Assembly (NCBI GenBank): GCA_031425195.1
Contig: JANPIX010000011.1
Location: 62,001-126,000 of the forward strand
Reading direction: 5' to 3'
Length of the DNA: 64,000 bases
From: JANPIX01 sp031425195
GTDB lineage: Bacteria > Pseudomonadota > Alphaproteobacteria > Rhodobacterales > Rhodobacteraceae
Positions within the stretch are counted from its first letter, which is position 1. Each line of letters opens with the position of its first letter. The notes beneath the pieces were generated by a model that saw only the letters and a list, made by a program, of their open reading frames with translations, searched no databases and was not told the origin of the DNA. The position numbers and the translations under genes are program-made. This document shows, piece after piece, positions 1 to 7,508 of this stretch.

Positions 1-701
1 TGTTGCGCCTGATCGGCCTGTCCGACCTTGGCGCACGCTATCCGTTCCAACTGTCGGGCGGACAACAACAGCGCGTGGCCCTTGCCCGCGCCTTGGCTCC
101 GCGCCCGCGCGTTCTGCTGCTGGATGAACCTTTGTCGGCACTCGACGCCAAGATCCGCGTCAGTCTGCGCACCGAAATCCGCGAAATTCAGCGCGAGCTT
201 GGCATCACCACGATTTTCGTGACCCACGATCAGGAAGAAGCCCTGTCGATGAGCGACCGGATCGTCGTGATGAACGGCGGAATTGCCGATCAGGTCGGCA
301 CACCATTCGAAGTCTATAACCGCCCCACGACCCGCTTTGTGGCAGGTTTCGTCGGCACCCTGAACCTGATCGAAGGCGTGGCGAACGGCGATGGCCGCGT
401 CACGCTGGGTGACAATCTGGTCACGCCGTTCGACCCGGTGACAGCGCAGAAAGGCGGCCCCGTCACCATGGCGCTCCGCCCCGAGGCGGTCTGGCTGGGC
501 CGCGCCGATGGGCGCGACGTGGTGTTGCCCGCGACGGTGTCGGAAGTGCATTTCATGGGGTCGGTGATCCGCATCAAGGCCATGGCCGCGGGGACCAGCT
601 TTTCGCTCGACACGTTCAACCGGGCCGACACACCCCCGCCCGCGATTGGTGCGGCGACCGAAATCAGTTTTGCCGCACGCGATCTTATTGTTTTGACTTG
701 A
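1..701 (+). CDS. ABC transporter ATP-binding protein, 3' part (5'-truncated by window edge)
   Basis: This is the C-terminal part of an importer ATPase of the MalK/UgpC/PotA type. The visible frame starts just before the signature LSGGQQQRVALARAL, followed by Walker B LLLDEPLSALD, the switch-region H in FVTHDQEEA, and a C-terminal TOBE-like regulatory domain of about 110 residues. The Walker A P-loop should lie upstream of base 1, so this is a partial gene and not a pseudogene. It would energise uptake of a sugar, polyamine or betaine-like solute at the inner membrane. The permease and binding-protein genes are presumably upstream. The downstream DUF2478 gene follows after 31 bp and may not belong to the same operon. 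The substrate cannot be told from this fragment. Confidence 0.9.
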   Translation, partial: LRLIGLSDLGARYPFQLSGGQQQRVALARALAPRPRVLLLDEPLSALDAKIRVSLRTEIREIQRELGITTIFVTHDQEEALSMSDRIVVMNGGIADQVGTPFEVYNRPTTRFVAGFVGTLNLIEGVANGDGRVTLGDNLVTPFDPVTAQKGGPVTMALRPEAVWLGRADGRDVVLPATVSEVHFMGSVIRIKAMAAGTSFSLDTFNRADTPPPAIGAATEISFAARDLIVLT

Positions 702-732
702 ACGTGCGCCGCCGCGCGCCATAGGGTCGGGC

Positions 733-1236
733 ATGCGGCTTGGATACATCACATCGCCTGACAGGGGGGAAACCGACCTGCGCCTGTCGCGCATCGCGGC
801 CCTGCTGCAGAAGCAGGGTGTGGCCATTGTTGCTGCTGTTCAGACCAACAGCGATTGCCCCACCACAGGGGGCTGCGACATGGATCTGTCGGTGCTGCCG
901 GGCGGGCCCACCATCCGCATCAGCCAACGGCTTGGCGAAGGGTCAAAGGGCTGTCGGCTTGACCCGGGAGCCCTTGAAACGGCGGTCGCGGCGGTCAGCC
1001 AACGGATGAACGGGGCGCGGGTCCTGATCCTCAACAAATTCGGCAAGCACGAGGCCGAGGGGCGGGGCTTTCGCCCGCTGATCGGGCAGGCGCTTGCCGA
1101 TGGGGTGCCGGTGCTTGTGGGGGTGAATACCCGCAACCACGCGGCTTTTCTTGAATTTGCGGGGGATCTGGCCGAACCCGTTGATGGTCCGGATCAGGCG
1201 CTGGTGGATTGGGTTCTCACGGCGGTGCCCGCATGA
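733..1236 (+). CDS. DUF2478 family protein
   Basis: A 167-residue protein resembling the DUF2478 family, which is often found beside molybdenum transport and cofactor genes. It begins MRLGYITSPDRGETD, has a central CDMDLSVLPGG segment (a Cys/Asp motif typical of these proteins), and a C-terminal LILNKFGKHEAEGRG stretch, in which NKFG.E resembles part of a nucleotide-binding fold. No signal peptide is visible, so it is probably cytoplasmic. Its stop overlaps the start of mog (ATGA), so the two are translationally coupled, and the mod genes lie just beyond on the other strand. A role in molybdate or molybdopterin handling is inferred from this context only; the biochemical function is unknown. 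Confidence 0.75.
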   Translation: MRLGYITSPDRGETDLRLSRIAALLQKQGVAIVAAVQTNSDCPTTGGCDMDLSVLPGGPTIRISQRLGEGSKGCRLDPGALETAVAAVSQRMNGARVLILNKFGKHEAEGRGFRPLIGQALADGVPVLVGVNTRNHAAFLEFAGDLAEPVDGPDQALVDWVLTAVPA

Positions 1237-1760
1237 CGGCAAGGATCGCCATTGTCGTTGTGTCCGACCGGGCGTCACGCGGCGAGTATGAAGACAAGGG
1301 CGGCCCCGCCGCCGAAGAATGGTTGCGCCGCATCATCATTTCGCCGGTGAACATCACGCGCGTCATCATCCCGGATGGCCGCGCCTCAGTTGCCGATACC
1401 TTGCGCGCGCTGGTCGATGATGCCGGCGTCGATCTGATCCTTGTCACCGGCGGGACCGGCCCCGCCCCACGCGATGAGACGCCCGAGGGTGCGGCCGACG
1501 TGATCGAAAAGGATCTGCCGGGGTTCGGCGAACTGATGCGCCGCGTGTCGCTGAACGAGGTGCCGACGGCCATCCTGTCGCGGCAGGGCGCGGGGACGCG
1601 CGGCAAATGCCTCATCATCACCTTGCCCGGCAAACCTTCGGCCATCGCAACCTGCCTGAACGCCGTGTTTCCCGCCGTGCCCTACTGTCTTGATCTGACG
1701 GGGGCCGCGCGTATCGAAACCGACCCTGAACTCTGCGCGGCCTTTCGCCCTGGTGGCTGA
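1233..1760 (+). CDS. mog: Molybdopterin adenylyltransferase Mog
   Basis: Mog/MogA-type enzyme of 175 residues that activates molybdopterin by adenylylation before molybdate insertion. The MoCF-biosynthesis fold is clear: an N-terminal IAIVVVSDRASRGEYEDKGG strand-loop, the substrate-binding motif TGGTGPAPRDETPE, and a C-terminal LPGKPSAIATCL segment. The start chosen is the ATG overlapping the TGA of the upstream DUF2478 gene; an upstream in-frame TTG at 1209 is less likely. The gene ends 3 bp before the convergent modC. It fits with modABC next door and with XdhC/Cox-type maturation genes near 54-59 kb. Confidence 0.92.
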   Translation: MTARIAIVVVSDRASRGEYEDKGGPAAEEWLRRIIISPVNITRVIIPDGRASVADTLRALVDDAGVDLILVTGGTGPAPRDETPEGAADVIEKDLPGFGELMRRVSLNEVPTAILSRQGAGTRGKCLIITLPGKPSAIATCLNAVFPAVPYCLDLTGAARIETDPELCAAFRPGG

Positions 1761-1763
1761 ACA

Positions 1764-2849
1764 TCAGGCCCCAATACCGCTGTCCGCCTGCGCCACCGCC
1801 ACTGATTTCACGATGGCAAAACAGGCCGTCCCCGGCTGCAGGTCCAGTGCTACAGCCGACCGCTGCGTCACGCGGGCAAGGATCAGATCCGTGCCCACCT
1901 GCAACTGCACCAGCACGCCAAAGCCTTCGTCACCCGAAACACGGGTAACCGTCGCAGGCAGGATGTTCAGGGCCGAAAGCCCGTCGGGGCGGCTTCGCGA
2001 CAGGATCACGTCCTGCGCGGGCACCCGAAGCCGCACCTCTGCACCCGGCAGTGCGGCAATCCGTGGCAACCAGACCGACCCCGCGCTGGTTGCAAGTTCG
2101 GTCAACCCGTCGGCCTGATGGCTGGTAACGCGCGCGTGCAATATCGCCCCAGCCTGCCGCTGACCAAAATACGATGCAAGGTCGGGATCAGACAGCAGAT
2201 CGGCCGCGCCACCCACCCGAACGACGCGCCCCGCATCCAGAATGACAATCGTGTTGGCCAGACGCGCCACCTCGTCCAGCGCATGGCTGACATACAAAAC
2301 CGGCACGCCGCCCGCATCTCGAAGCCGCTCCAGATAGGGCAGGATTTCGGCCTTGCGCGCCTCGTCCAGCGCGGCAAGGGGTTCATCCATCAACAAAAGC
2401 TGGGGGCCGGACAGCAGCGCGCGCCCCAAGGCCACCCGTTGCCGCTCACCCCCCGAAAGCCCGTGGATGCCCCGGTCCAGAAGCGCCGTGATATCCAGCA
2501 TCCGCGCCACGCGTGGCAGATCATCCGGCCCCTGCAGCTTGGCAAACCATCGCCCGTAACTCAGGTTCTGGCGCACCGACAGGTGCGGAAACAGACGCCC
2601 ATCCTGAAACACAGTTGCAATCTGGCGGCGATACGGAGGCAGATGCACGCGCGCCGCTGTGTCCGTCAACACGCGGCCATCCAGTGTGATCTGCGCGCTG
2701 TCGGGCCGCAGCAACCCGCCGATGGCGTGCACCGTGGTGGATTTGCCAGCACCCGACCGGCCAAACAGGGCTGTGACACCGGCAGGGGCGGTGAAATCCA
2801 CATCGAGTGTGAACCCCGGCAGCTGGTGGGTCAACTTTACGCTCAGCAT
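1764..2849 (-). CDS. modC: Molybdate ABC transporter ATP-binding protein ModC
   Basis: ATPase of the molybdate importer, 361 residues, the usual length for ModC. Walker A is GRSGAGKST, the signature is LSGGERQRVALGRALL, Walker B is LLLMDEPLAALDEAR, and the switch histidine lies in YVSHALDEV. The last ~120 residues form a molybdate-binding TOBE domain (LSALNILPATVTRV). The start is the ATG overlapping the modB stop by one base (ATGA). It is the last gene of the modABC operon and converges with mog. It works with ModB in the inner membrane and periplasmic ModA. Confidence 0.95.
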   Translation of the reverse strand: MLSVKLTHQLPGFTLDVDFTAPAGVTALFGRSGAGKSTTVHAIGGLLRPDSAQITLDGRVLTDTAARVHLPPYRRQIATVFQDGRLFPHLSVRQNLSYGRWFAKLQGPDDLPRVARMLDITALLDRGIHGLSGGERQRVALGRALLSGPQLLLMDEPLAALDEARKAEILPYLERLRDAGGVPVLYVSHALDEVARLANTIVILDAGRVVRVGGAADLLSDPDLASYFGQRQAGAILHARVTSHQADGLTELATSAGSVWLPRIAALPGAEVRLRVPAQDVILSRSRPDGLSALNILPATVTRVSGDEGFGVLVQLQVGTDLILARVTQRSAVALDLQPGTACFAIVKSVAVAQADSGIGA

Positions 2850-3565
2850 CAGGCACCCGCCCCGCCGCTTCGCCCGGCAATCCGACGCGCCACGCGGCGT
2901 GACAGCCATTCGGCCAAGGCGATGGCGATCATCGCAATGGCTGTGGAAATCAGCACCAGACGAACCACCTGTGGCCCGCCACCCGGCACCTGCAACGCGG
3001 TGTAGATGGCCGAAGGCAGGGTTTGCGTTTCGCCCGGGATGTTCGACACGAACGTAATCGTGGCCCCGAATTCCCCCATGGCCTTGGCAAAACACAAGAC
3101 CGCCCCCGCCAGTATTCCCGGCAGGATCAGGGGCAGGGTGACTGTCACGAACACCCACACCGGGCTTGCCCCAAGCGTGCCCGCCGCCTGTTCCAGACGC
3201 GGATCAACAGCCTCGATCGCAAGCCTGATGGCGCGAACCATCAATGGGAACGCCATCACCCCGGCGGCCAGCGCGGCCCCCGTCCATCGAAACGCAAAGA
3301 CAAGACCGAAGGTCTGATCCAGAAACGCCCCCACCAGCCCCTGCCGCCCAAAGACAATCAGAAGAACATACCCCGTCACCACAGGCGGCAGGATCAACGG
3401 CAGATAGACAAGCCCGTTCAACAGCCCATGCCCCCAGAACCGCTTGCGCGCCAGAAGCCAGGCCACCGCGACCCCAAGTGGAAGCGACACGACCGTCGCC
3501 CAGAAAGACACGCGCAGTGACAGGCCAAGCGCGCTTATCTCCATCGGGGTCAGCCAGTCACCCAT
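2849..3565 (-). CDS. modB: Molybdate ABC transporter permease ModB
   Basis: Inner-membrane permease of 238 residues with about five hydrophobic segments, starting at LSLRVSFWATVVSLPLGVAV. The cytoplasmic coupling (EAA) loop is visible as AKAMGEFGATITFVSNIPGE, which is highly characteristic of ModB. It begins 2 bp downstream of modA and overlaps modC by one base, giving a compact modABC operon. Length and topology are normal for the family. Confidence 0.95.
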   Translation of the reverse strand: MGDWLTPMEISALGLSLRVSFWATVVSLPLGVAVAWLLARKRFWGHGLLNGLVYLPLILPPVVTGYVLLIVFGRQGLVGAFLDQTFGLVFAFRWTGAALAAGVMAFPLMVRAIRLAIEAVDPRLEQAAGTLGASPVWVFVTVTLPLILPGILAGAVLCFAKAMGEFGATITFVSNIPGETQTLPSAIYTALQVPGGGPQVVRLVLISTAIAMIAIALAEWLSRRVARRIAGRSGGAGA

Positions 3566-3567
3566 CG

Positions 3568-4323
3568 TCAGCGCAGCACCACAAAACCCTGCGCCGCAAA
3601 TTCCCGTTGCGCGTCAGCGCCCTGCAGCGCGGCTGCAAACTCGGCGGCGGGCACGGAGGTTGAGATCAACGCCATGGGATACAGGATCGGGTCGTGGCTG
3701 TCGGGCGGGAACTGCGCCACCTGTGTCACCGCCTCGCCCGCAGCGGCGGCGGCAATAGCGTCAGAGCCGTATACGATGCCAAGCGTCGCCTCGCCCGCCG
3801 CAACAAGGGCAAGTGCCGCGCGCACATTGTCGGCCTGTGCGACAAACGGTTCGGCCTGCTCCCAAAGCCCAAGTTTGGTCAGTGCCTGCTTGCCGTAGAC
3901 GCCCGCAGGCACGGAATCGACCAGCGCCATGGCCAGTTTGCCCTGTCCCACCCGCGCCGCGATGTCGAGCGTGGCAAGGTCGACCAGTGCCGCCTGTCTG
4001 CCTGACGCCACCAGAACAAGGGTGTTCCCCAGCAGATCAACCCGCGATCCCGGTATGACAAGACCTTTTGCCGACAGATCATCCATCCAGTCTTCGCTGG
4101 CGGAAACGAACAGATCGGCAGGCGCACCCGCCGCAATCTGCTGGGCAAGCTGCGCACTTCCGGCATAGGAAATCGCAACCTCATGGCCGGTTTCGGCCTG
4201 CCAGTCCGCCGCAATCGCATCGTGCGCGTCCTTCAGGCTTGCCGCTGCGAAAACCGTAATCCGGTCTGCTTGGGCCACGGCAGGCAAAAGTGCCATTACG
4301 GCAGACAGGATCAGACGGCGCAA
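3568..4323 (-). CDS. modA: Molybdate-binding periplasmic protein ModA (TTG start)
   Basis: Periplasmic molybdate/tungstate-binding protein, 251 residues. It has a Sec signal peptide (MRRLILSAVMALLPAVAQA, cleavage expected after AQA) and then the classical ITVFAAASLKDAHDAI opening, with later ISYAGSAQLAQQI, APADLFVSASEDWMD and YGSDA segments that line the oxyanion pocket. The start codon is TTG, supported by an AAGGAG ribosome-binding site seven bases upstream. A ModE-type palindrome sits immediately upstream of this ribosome-binding site, so molybdate-dependent repression of modABC is likely. Confidence 0.95.
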   Translation of the reverse strand: MRRLILSAVMALLPAVAQADRITVFAAASLKDAHDAIAADWQAETGHEVAISYAGSAQLAQQIAAGAPADLFVSASEDWMDDLSAKGLVIPGSRVDLLGNTLVLVASGRQAALVDLATLDIAARVGQGKLAMALVDSVPAGVYGKQALTKLGLWEQAEPFVAQADNVRAALALVAAGEATLGIVYGSDAIAAAAAGEAVTQVAQFPPDSHDPILYPMALISTSVPAAEFAAALQGADAQREFAAQGFVVLR

Positions 4324-4335
4324 GGGCAGGCTCCT

Positions 4336-4361
4336 TCGTTATGTTCTGTGGGACATAACGA
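4336..4361. promoter_or_regulatory. Candidate ModE operator (Mo-box) upstream of modA
   Basis: Perfect inverted repeat TCGTTATGT / ACATAACGA with an 8-base spacer (TCTGTGGG), ending right at the modA ribosome-binding site. Known ModE boxes carry CGTTATAT-type half sites, so this matches the expected pattern well. Its place between modE and modA indicates repression of the modABC operon by ModE-molybdate. Confidence 0.8.
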
Positions 4362-4386
4362 CAGCGGGCGGTGCCAAAAGCAACTT

Positions 4387-4749
4387 TTATTTCGGGGTCG
4401 CATTATCCGCCAGCCGGGCCGACAGGTTTGCAAGCGCACCCGCCCCCCGTTCCATCAGCACCAGTTCCAGCGCGCGAAAATCGGCAAGAACGGCCAGTCC
4501 TTCCTCGGTGACCACGGCCCCGCCACCCGCCGCCCCGCCCCGCGTGCGTACCACAAGGGGCACGCGAAACATGCTGTTCAGCGTTTCAACCAGTTGCCAG
4601 GCGCGCTTGTAGCTCATCCCCATCTGACGTGCTGCGGCGGAAATGGACCCTGTTTCGCGGATCGTTTCCAGAAGATCGGCCTTGCCGGGGCCCAGCATCG
4701 CATCGCCTGCAAAATGGATGCGCAACCGCAGGCGCGGGGCGTCAGGCAT
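4387..4749 (-). CDS. modE: ModE-type HTH regulator lacking the molybdate-binding domain
   Basis: A 120-residue winged-helix protein matching the DNA-binding half of ModE: LETIRETGSISAAARQMGMSYKRAWQLVETLN is the recognition helix region, followed by the wing with RTRGGAAGGGAVVTEEG. Full ModE proteins are about 260 residues and carry two C-terminal Mop/TOBE domains; here the protein stops after LSARLADNATPK, so the molybdate sensor is absent. The ATG at 4749 overlaps the 3' end of the upstream cbiX-like gene. It presumably controls modABC through the palindrome at 4336-4361; how it senses molybdate is not evident. Confidence 0.85.
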   Translation of the reverse strand: MPDAPRLRLRIHFAGDAMLGPGKADLLETIRETGSISAAARQMGMSYKRAWQLVETLNSMFRVPLVVRTRGGAAGGGAVVTEEGLAVLADFRALELVLMERGAGALANLSARLADNATPK

Positions 4750-5497
4750 CGCGATCCGCCCCGGCATGTCGGTGGGACATGACGGCTGCGGCGATCATTT
4801 GCGCCACCGGGGCCACGGCACCCACCGGGGGCAATAGAACGCCTTCAAAACCAGCCTCTTTCAGTGCCGCCGGAACATCGTCCATCACATGGCCCGCGTT
4901 CAGCGCAAAGAACGGCAAACAGATCGCCGGGCCTTCGACACGGGCCACCTCTGCCAGAAACGGGGCTTCTTCGACATAGCCGGTGATGACACGGGCAAAG
5001 CCGGTGATCTCACGCAGCCGCGCGGCCATCTGTTCGGTAATCGTGGCCGACGCACGCGACACCTGACTGCCATGCGCCGCAATCAGCAGGGTCGTCTGTC
5101 CGGGTACCAGCCCGTGTTCCCCACAGGCGGCAAGGGCAAGGTCGGCCATCAATGCGGGCATGCCCGCGTCATGGCCAAAGGCAGGCAACTGCGGTGCTGC
5201 GGCCTTGCCTGCGGCAGCAAGGCGCTTGGGCAGGGTGGAGCGCGTAAACCACCCTTCGGCCATGAAGAACGGATACACAAGTGGCCGTTCCATCCGGGAC
5301 AGCGCGTGTTCAAGCGCCTGCGGGGCTGCCAGCGTTGTGCCCCGAACCTGCCACCCGGGCAGCCACATCGCCACGCGCACGGCCAATGCCCTCAACGCCG
5401 CCTCTTGCGGCACCGGATCGGCGGGCGACCCATGCGCCACGATCAACACCTGTGGCGGCGGATCGGCAGGGGAAAACCGGGCAAGCGTATCGGGCAT
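4742..5497 (-). CDS. CbiX/SirB-like sirohydrochlorin chelatase (two half-domains)
   Basis: A 251-residue class II chelatase-like protein built of two repeated halves, each opening with an AHGS motif (VLIVAHGSPADPVPQEAA and LLIAAHGSQVSRASATI). Such enzymes insert cobalt, iron or nickel into sirohydrochlorin on the way to cobalamin, siroheme or related tetrapyrroles. The second half has PFFALNAGHVMDDVP, a plausible metal-binding His. The start at 5497 is preferred over an upstream ATG at 5512 because AGGTGG lies just before it. The stop overlaps the modE start, so the gene is coupled to the molybdenum operon. The product could serve siroheme for the sulfite reductase at the end of the window, but the metal is not determinable. 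Confidence 0.8.
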   Translation of the reverse strand: MPDTLARFSPADPPPQVLIVAHGSPADPVPQEAALRALAVRVAMWLPGWQVRGTTLAAPQALEHALSRMERPLVYPFFMAEGWFTRSTLPKRLAAAGKAAAPQLPAFGHDAGMPALMADLALAACGEHGLVPGQTTLLIAAHGSQVSRASATITEQMAARLREITGFARVITGYVEEAPFLAEVARVEGPAICLPFFALNAGHVMDDVPAALKEAGFEGVLLPPVGAVAPVAQMIAAAVMSHRHAGADRDA

Positions 5498-5627
5498 CGG
5501 CCACCTGTTCATTCGACATCTGCAGGATAGGGCAGGGCGCGGCCCTGTCCAGTGGGGCAGAATGGCCTTGCGGCCACGCGCCATTCCGGTTTGACTTTGC
5601 GTTGAACAAACTGAGGGGGCCAAGGCC

Positions 5628-6392
5628 ATGAAAGTTGCACTGTGGCAGGGGCCGTCGCCCATGGGCGACACCTACGCGGCACTGGCGACACTGGTAACAG
5701 CGGTTGCCGCCGCCGGGGCTGCCGGGGCCACCATGCTCGTCGCACCAGAAGCCTACCTTCCCGGCTATAACCAGCCCGATATCGCAGACCGTGCCCTGCC
5801 GCAGGATGGCGACTGGCAGATCCGTCTTGCCGACGCCTGCCGCACCGCCCGTTGCGGGCTGTGCGTGGGATATGCCGAACGGGCAGGCAATCAGACCTTC
5901 AACGCCGCCATCACCCTTGGCGCGGATGGCACAGTGCTGGGGCATTACCGCAAGATCCAACTGTACGGCCCCCGCGAAAAAGCAATCTACGAACCGGGCA
6001 GCGTCTATTCCACGTTTGATGTGGCAGGCGTGCGCGCCGCCATGCTGATCTGTTACGACATCGAATTTGCCCCCCATATCGCGGCGCTTGAGGCGCAGGG
6101 CGTGAAACTGATCCTCGTGCCGACGGCCAACATGGAACCCTTCACCCATGTCGTGCGGGCCACCGTTCCGGCGATGGCGGCCAACCACGGGATGACCATC
6201 GTCTACGCCAATTATTGCGGAACCGAGGGCGACCTTCACTATGTCGGCGGGTCGCTGATTGCCGCGGCGGATGGCAGTATCGTGGCGCAGGCGGGCCGGT
6301 CCGCAACACTCATCATTGCCGAAGTGCCGCAGGCAGTGCCCGAACACCTGTCGACACAAGCGCAGGATTTCCGGGCTGTCACGCCACAATGA
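5628..6392 (+). CDS. Carbon-nitrogen hydrolase (nitrilase superfamily)
   Basis: A 254-residue amidase/nitrilase-superfamily enzyme. The catalytic triad is visible: Glu in LVAPEAYLPGYN, Lys in GHYRKIQLYG and Cys in MLICYDIEFAPH; a second Glu follows the Lys at PREKAIYEPG. It would hydrolyse a small amide or nitrile in the cytoplasm; similar proteins in this lineage are annotated as N-carbamoylputrescine amidase- or omega-amidase-like, but specificity cannot be read here. Its 3' end overlaps the convergent DeoR gene by 14 bp. The stretch 5498-5627 upstream separates it from divergent cbiX and should hold both promoters. Confidence 0.88.
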   Translation: MKVALWQGPSPMGDTYAALATLVTAVAAAGAAGATMLVAPEAYLPGYNQPDIADRALPQDGDWQIRLADACRTARCGLCVGYAERAGNQTFNAAITLGADGTVLGHYRKIQLYGPREKAIYEPGSVYSTFDVAGVRAAMLICYDIEFAPHIAALEAQGVKLILVPTANMEPFTHVVRATVPAMAANHGMTIVYANYCGTEGDLHYVGGSLIAAADGSIVAQAGRSATLIIAEVPQAVPEHLSTQAQDFRAVTPQ

Positions 6393-7137
6393 TCTCCACC
6401 CCCGCCGCCGTCAGCATGGCCAGAATGTCGGCTGACGGGGGTGCGTCCGTGACAAGGCGGCGGATGGCGCTCGGGTCGGCAATCCGGATCGGGGCCACTT
6501 TCCCGAACTTCGTCGCATCCACAACCATCACCGCCTGATCCGCGCGTTCGATAATGGCGCGCGAAAACTCTGCCTCGCGCATGTCCTGCAGCATGAACCC
6601 GGCACGCGCATCGACGGCCGCCGCCGACATAACCGCATGGGTCACCTGAAACTGCCGCACAAAGGCCAGCGCCTCCGCCCCGAACGAACCGCCGTCATGC
6701 GACCGCAGTTCACCGCCCGCCATGAACACCCGGTTGCCATTGCGTGTGGCAAGCGACTGGGCCACCGCAAGGGAGTTGGTCACGACCAAAAGCTCCCGGT
6801 GCCCGCGCAACGCCTGGGCGACAAAGGCCGTCGTGGTGCCGATGTCCAGAAACAGCGACGCTCCGTCGCCGATCATCGCCGCCATCCGCGTGGCGATCCG
6901 CCGCTTTTGGGCCGTGTTCAAGCCAAGCCGCAGTGCAAACGAAGCCTCTGGCCCCCAGTCCCGCAGATGGACCCCACCATGCACCTTGGTCACCAGACCC
7001 TTGGCTTCAAGCCTGCGAACCGTGCGCCGGATCGTTTCTTCCGTCACGTTCAGTCTGTGTGACAAATCCTGCACCCGGGCCTGACCATCCGGTTTCAACA
7101 GATCAAGCAGGGCCAGTTCACGCGACGTTTCGGGCAT
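6379..7137 (-). CDS. DeoR-family transcriptional regulator
   Basis: A 252-residue DeoR/GlpR-type repressor. The N-terminal helix-turn-helix reads ARVQDLSHRLNVTEETIRRT with the family hallmark R-RLEAKGLVTKVHGG, and the C-terminal DeoRC sugar-phosphate-type sensor has LFLDIGTTTAFVAQAL and VVTNSLAVAQ. The ATG at 7137 is the start that fits the family; the open frame continues upstream without homology. It converges with the nitrilase gene and diverges from the choline-kinase-like gene. A pair of inverted CTTTTnGTTGGA-like sites just upstream may be its operators. The effector could be a phosphorylated compound made by the adjacent kinase-like protein (inference). Confidence 0.9.
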   Translation of the reverse strand: MPETSRELALLDLLKPDGQARVQDLSHRLNVTEETIRRTVRRLEAKGLVTKVHGGVHLRDWGPEASFALRLGLNTAQKRRIATRMAAMIGDGASLFLDIGTTTAFVAQALRGHRELLVVTNSLAVAQSLATRNGNRVFMAGGELRSHDGGSFGAEALAFVRQFQVTHAVMSAAAVDARAGFMLQDMREAEFSRAIIERADQAVMVVDATKFGKVAPIRIADPSAIRRLVTDAPPSADILAMLTAAGVEIIVA

Positions 7138-7508
7138 TGTGGCCTTTTGTGTTGGAATGGATAGACAAATCGCAACTTTCCACCATAAAACCACAAGATG
7201 AAGGCACAATCCAACAAAAAGCCAAAAACGACGTTTGACTCGACTCGGGCGACAGCGCAGATTTACGAGATTGACCGGCGTCGGGAAGTGCAGGCGGTTA
7301 GGCCCCTTCGACACATAAGGCATCAGGGGGAGACGGTCACCAATGACCATGATTTTACTGCGCAGGGCATCTGTCCTGCATGGGCCGAACGTTTCAGCAT
7401 GAAGGTCACGGCGATACTGTCCTTGTGGATTGGACAGTCCGCAGTCGGGGGGTGGCCTGCGTCCCAGGGCCATCCCCTTTTTAATGTCCGCCGGCTGGTC
7501 ACAATGAC
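7138..7508 (+). promoter_or_regulatory. 371-bp divergent control region and leader between DeoR and kinase genes
   Basis: No convincing protein-coding gene lies here. The first 90 bases are A/T-rich and hold two inverted copies of TGTTGGA/TCCAACA (7150-7156 and 7210-7216), each flanked by a T/A-rich tract, good candidates for DeoR operators. A weak -35 (TTGACT, 7235-7240) with CAGATT 17 bases later could be the promoter of the plus-strand genes. The remaining ~240 bases would be an untranslated leader ending in a terminator-like hairpin at 7447-7482. I saw no match to glycine or SAM riboswitch cores that I know. Confidence 0.5.
7447..7482 (+). terminator. Intrinsic-terminator-like hairpin (possible attenuator) before the kinase-like gene
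   Basis: GGGGTGGCC (7449-7457) pairs with GGCCATCCCC (7468-7477) with a single bulged base, loop of ten, followed by TTTTT. It lies 27 bases upstream of the kinase-like start with no gene before it on this strand, so it would terminate a leader transcript, as an attenuator does, rather than a gene. Confidence 0.6.

Noticed and set aside
7222..7446. Known riboswitch (glycine, SAM-II)
   Set aside because: I found none of the conserved core words of these classes; left as an unidentified leader.
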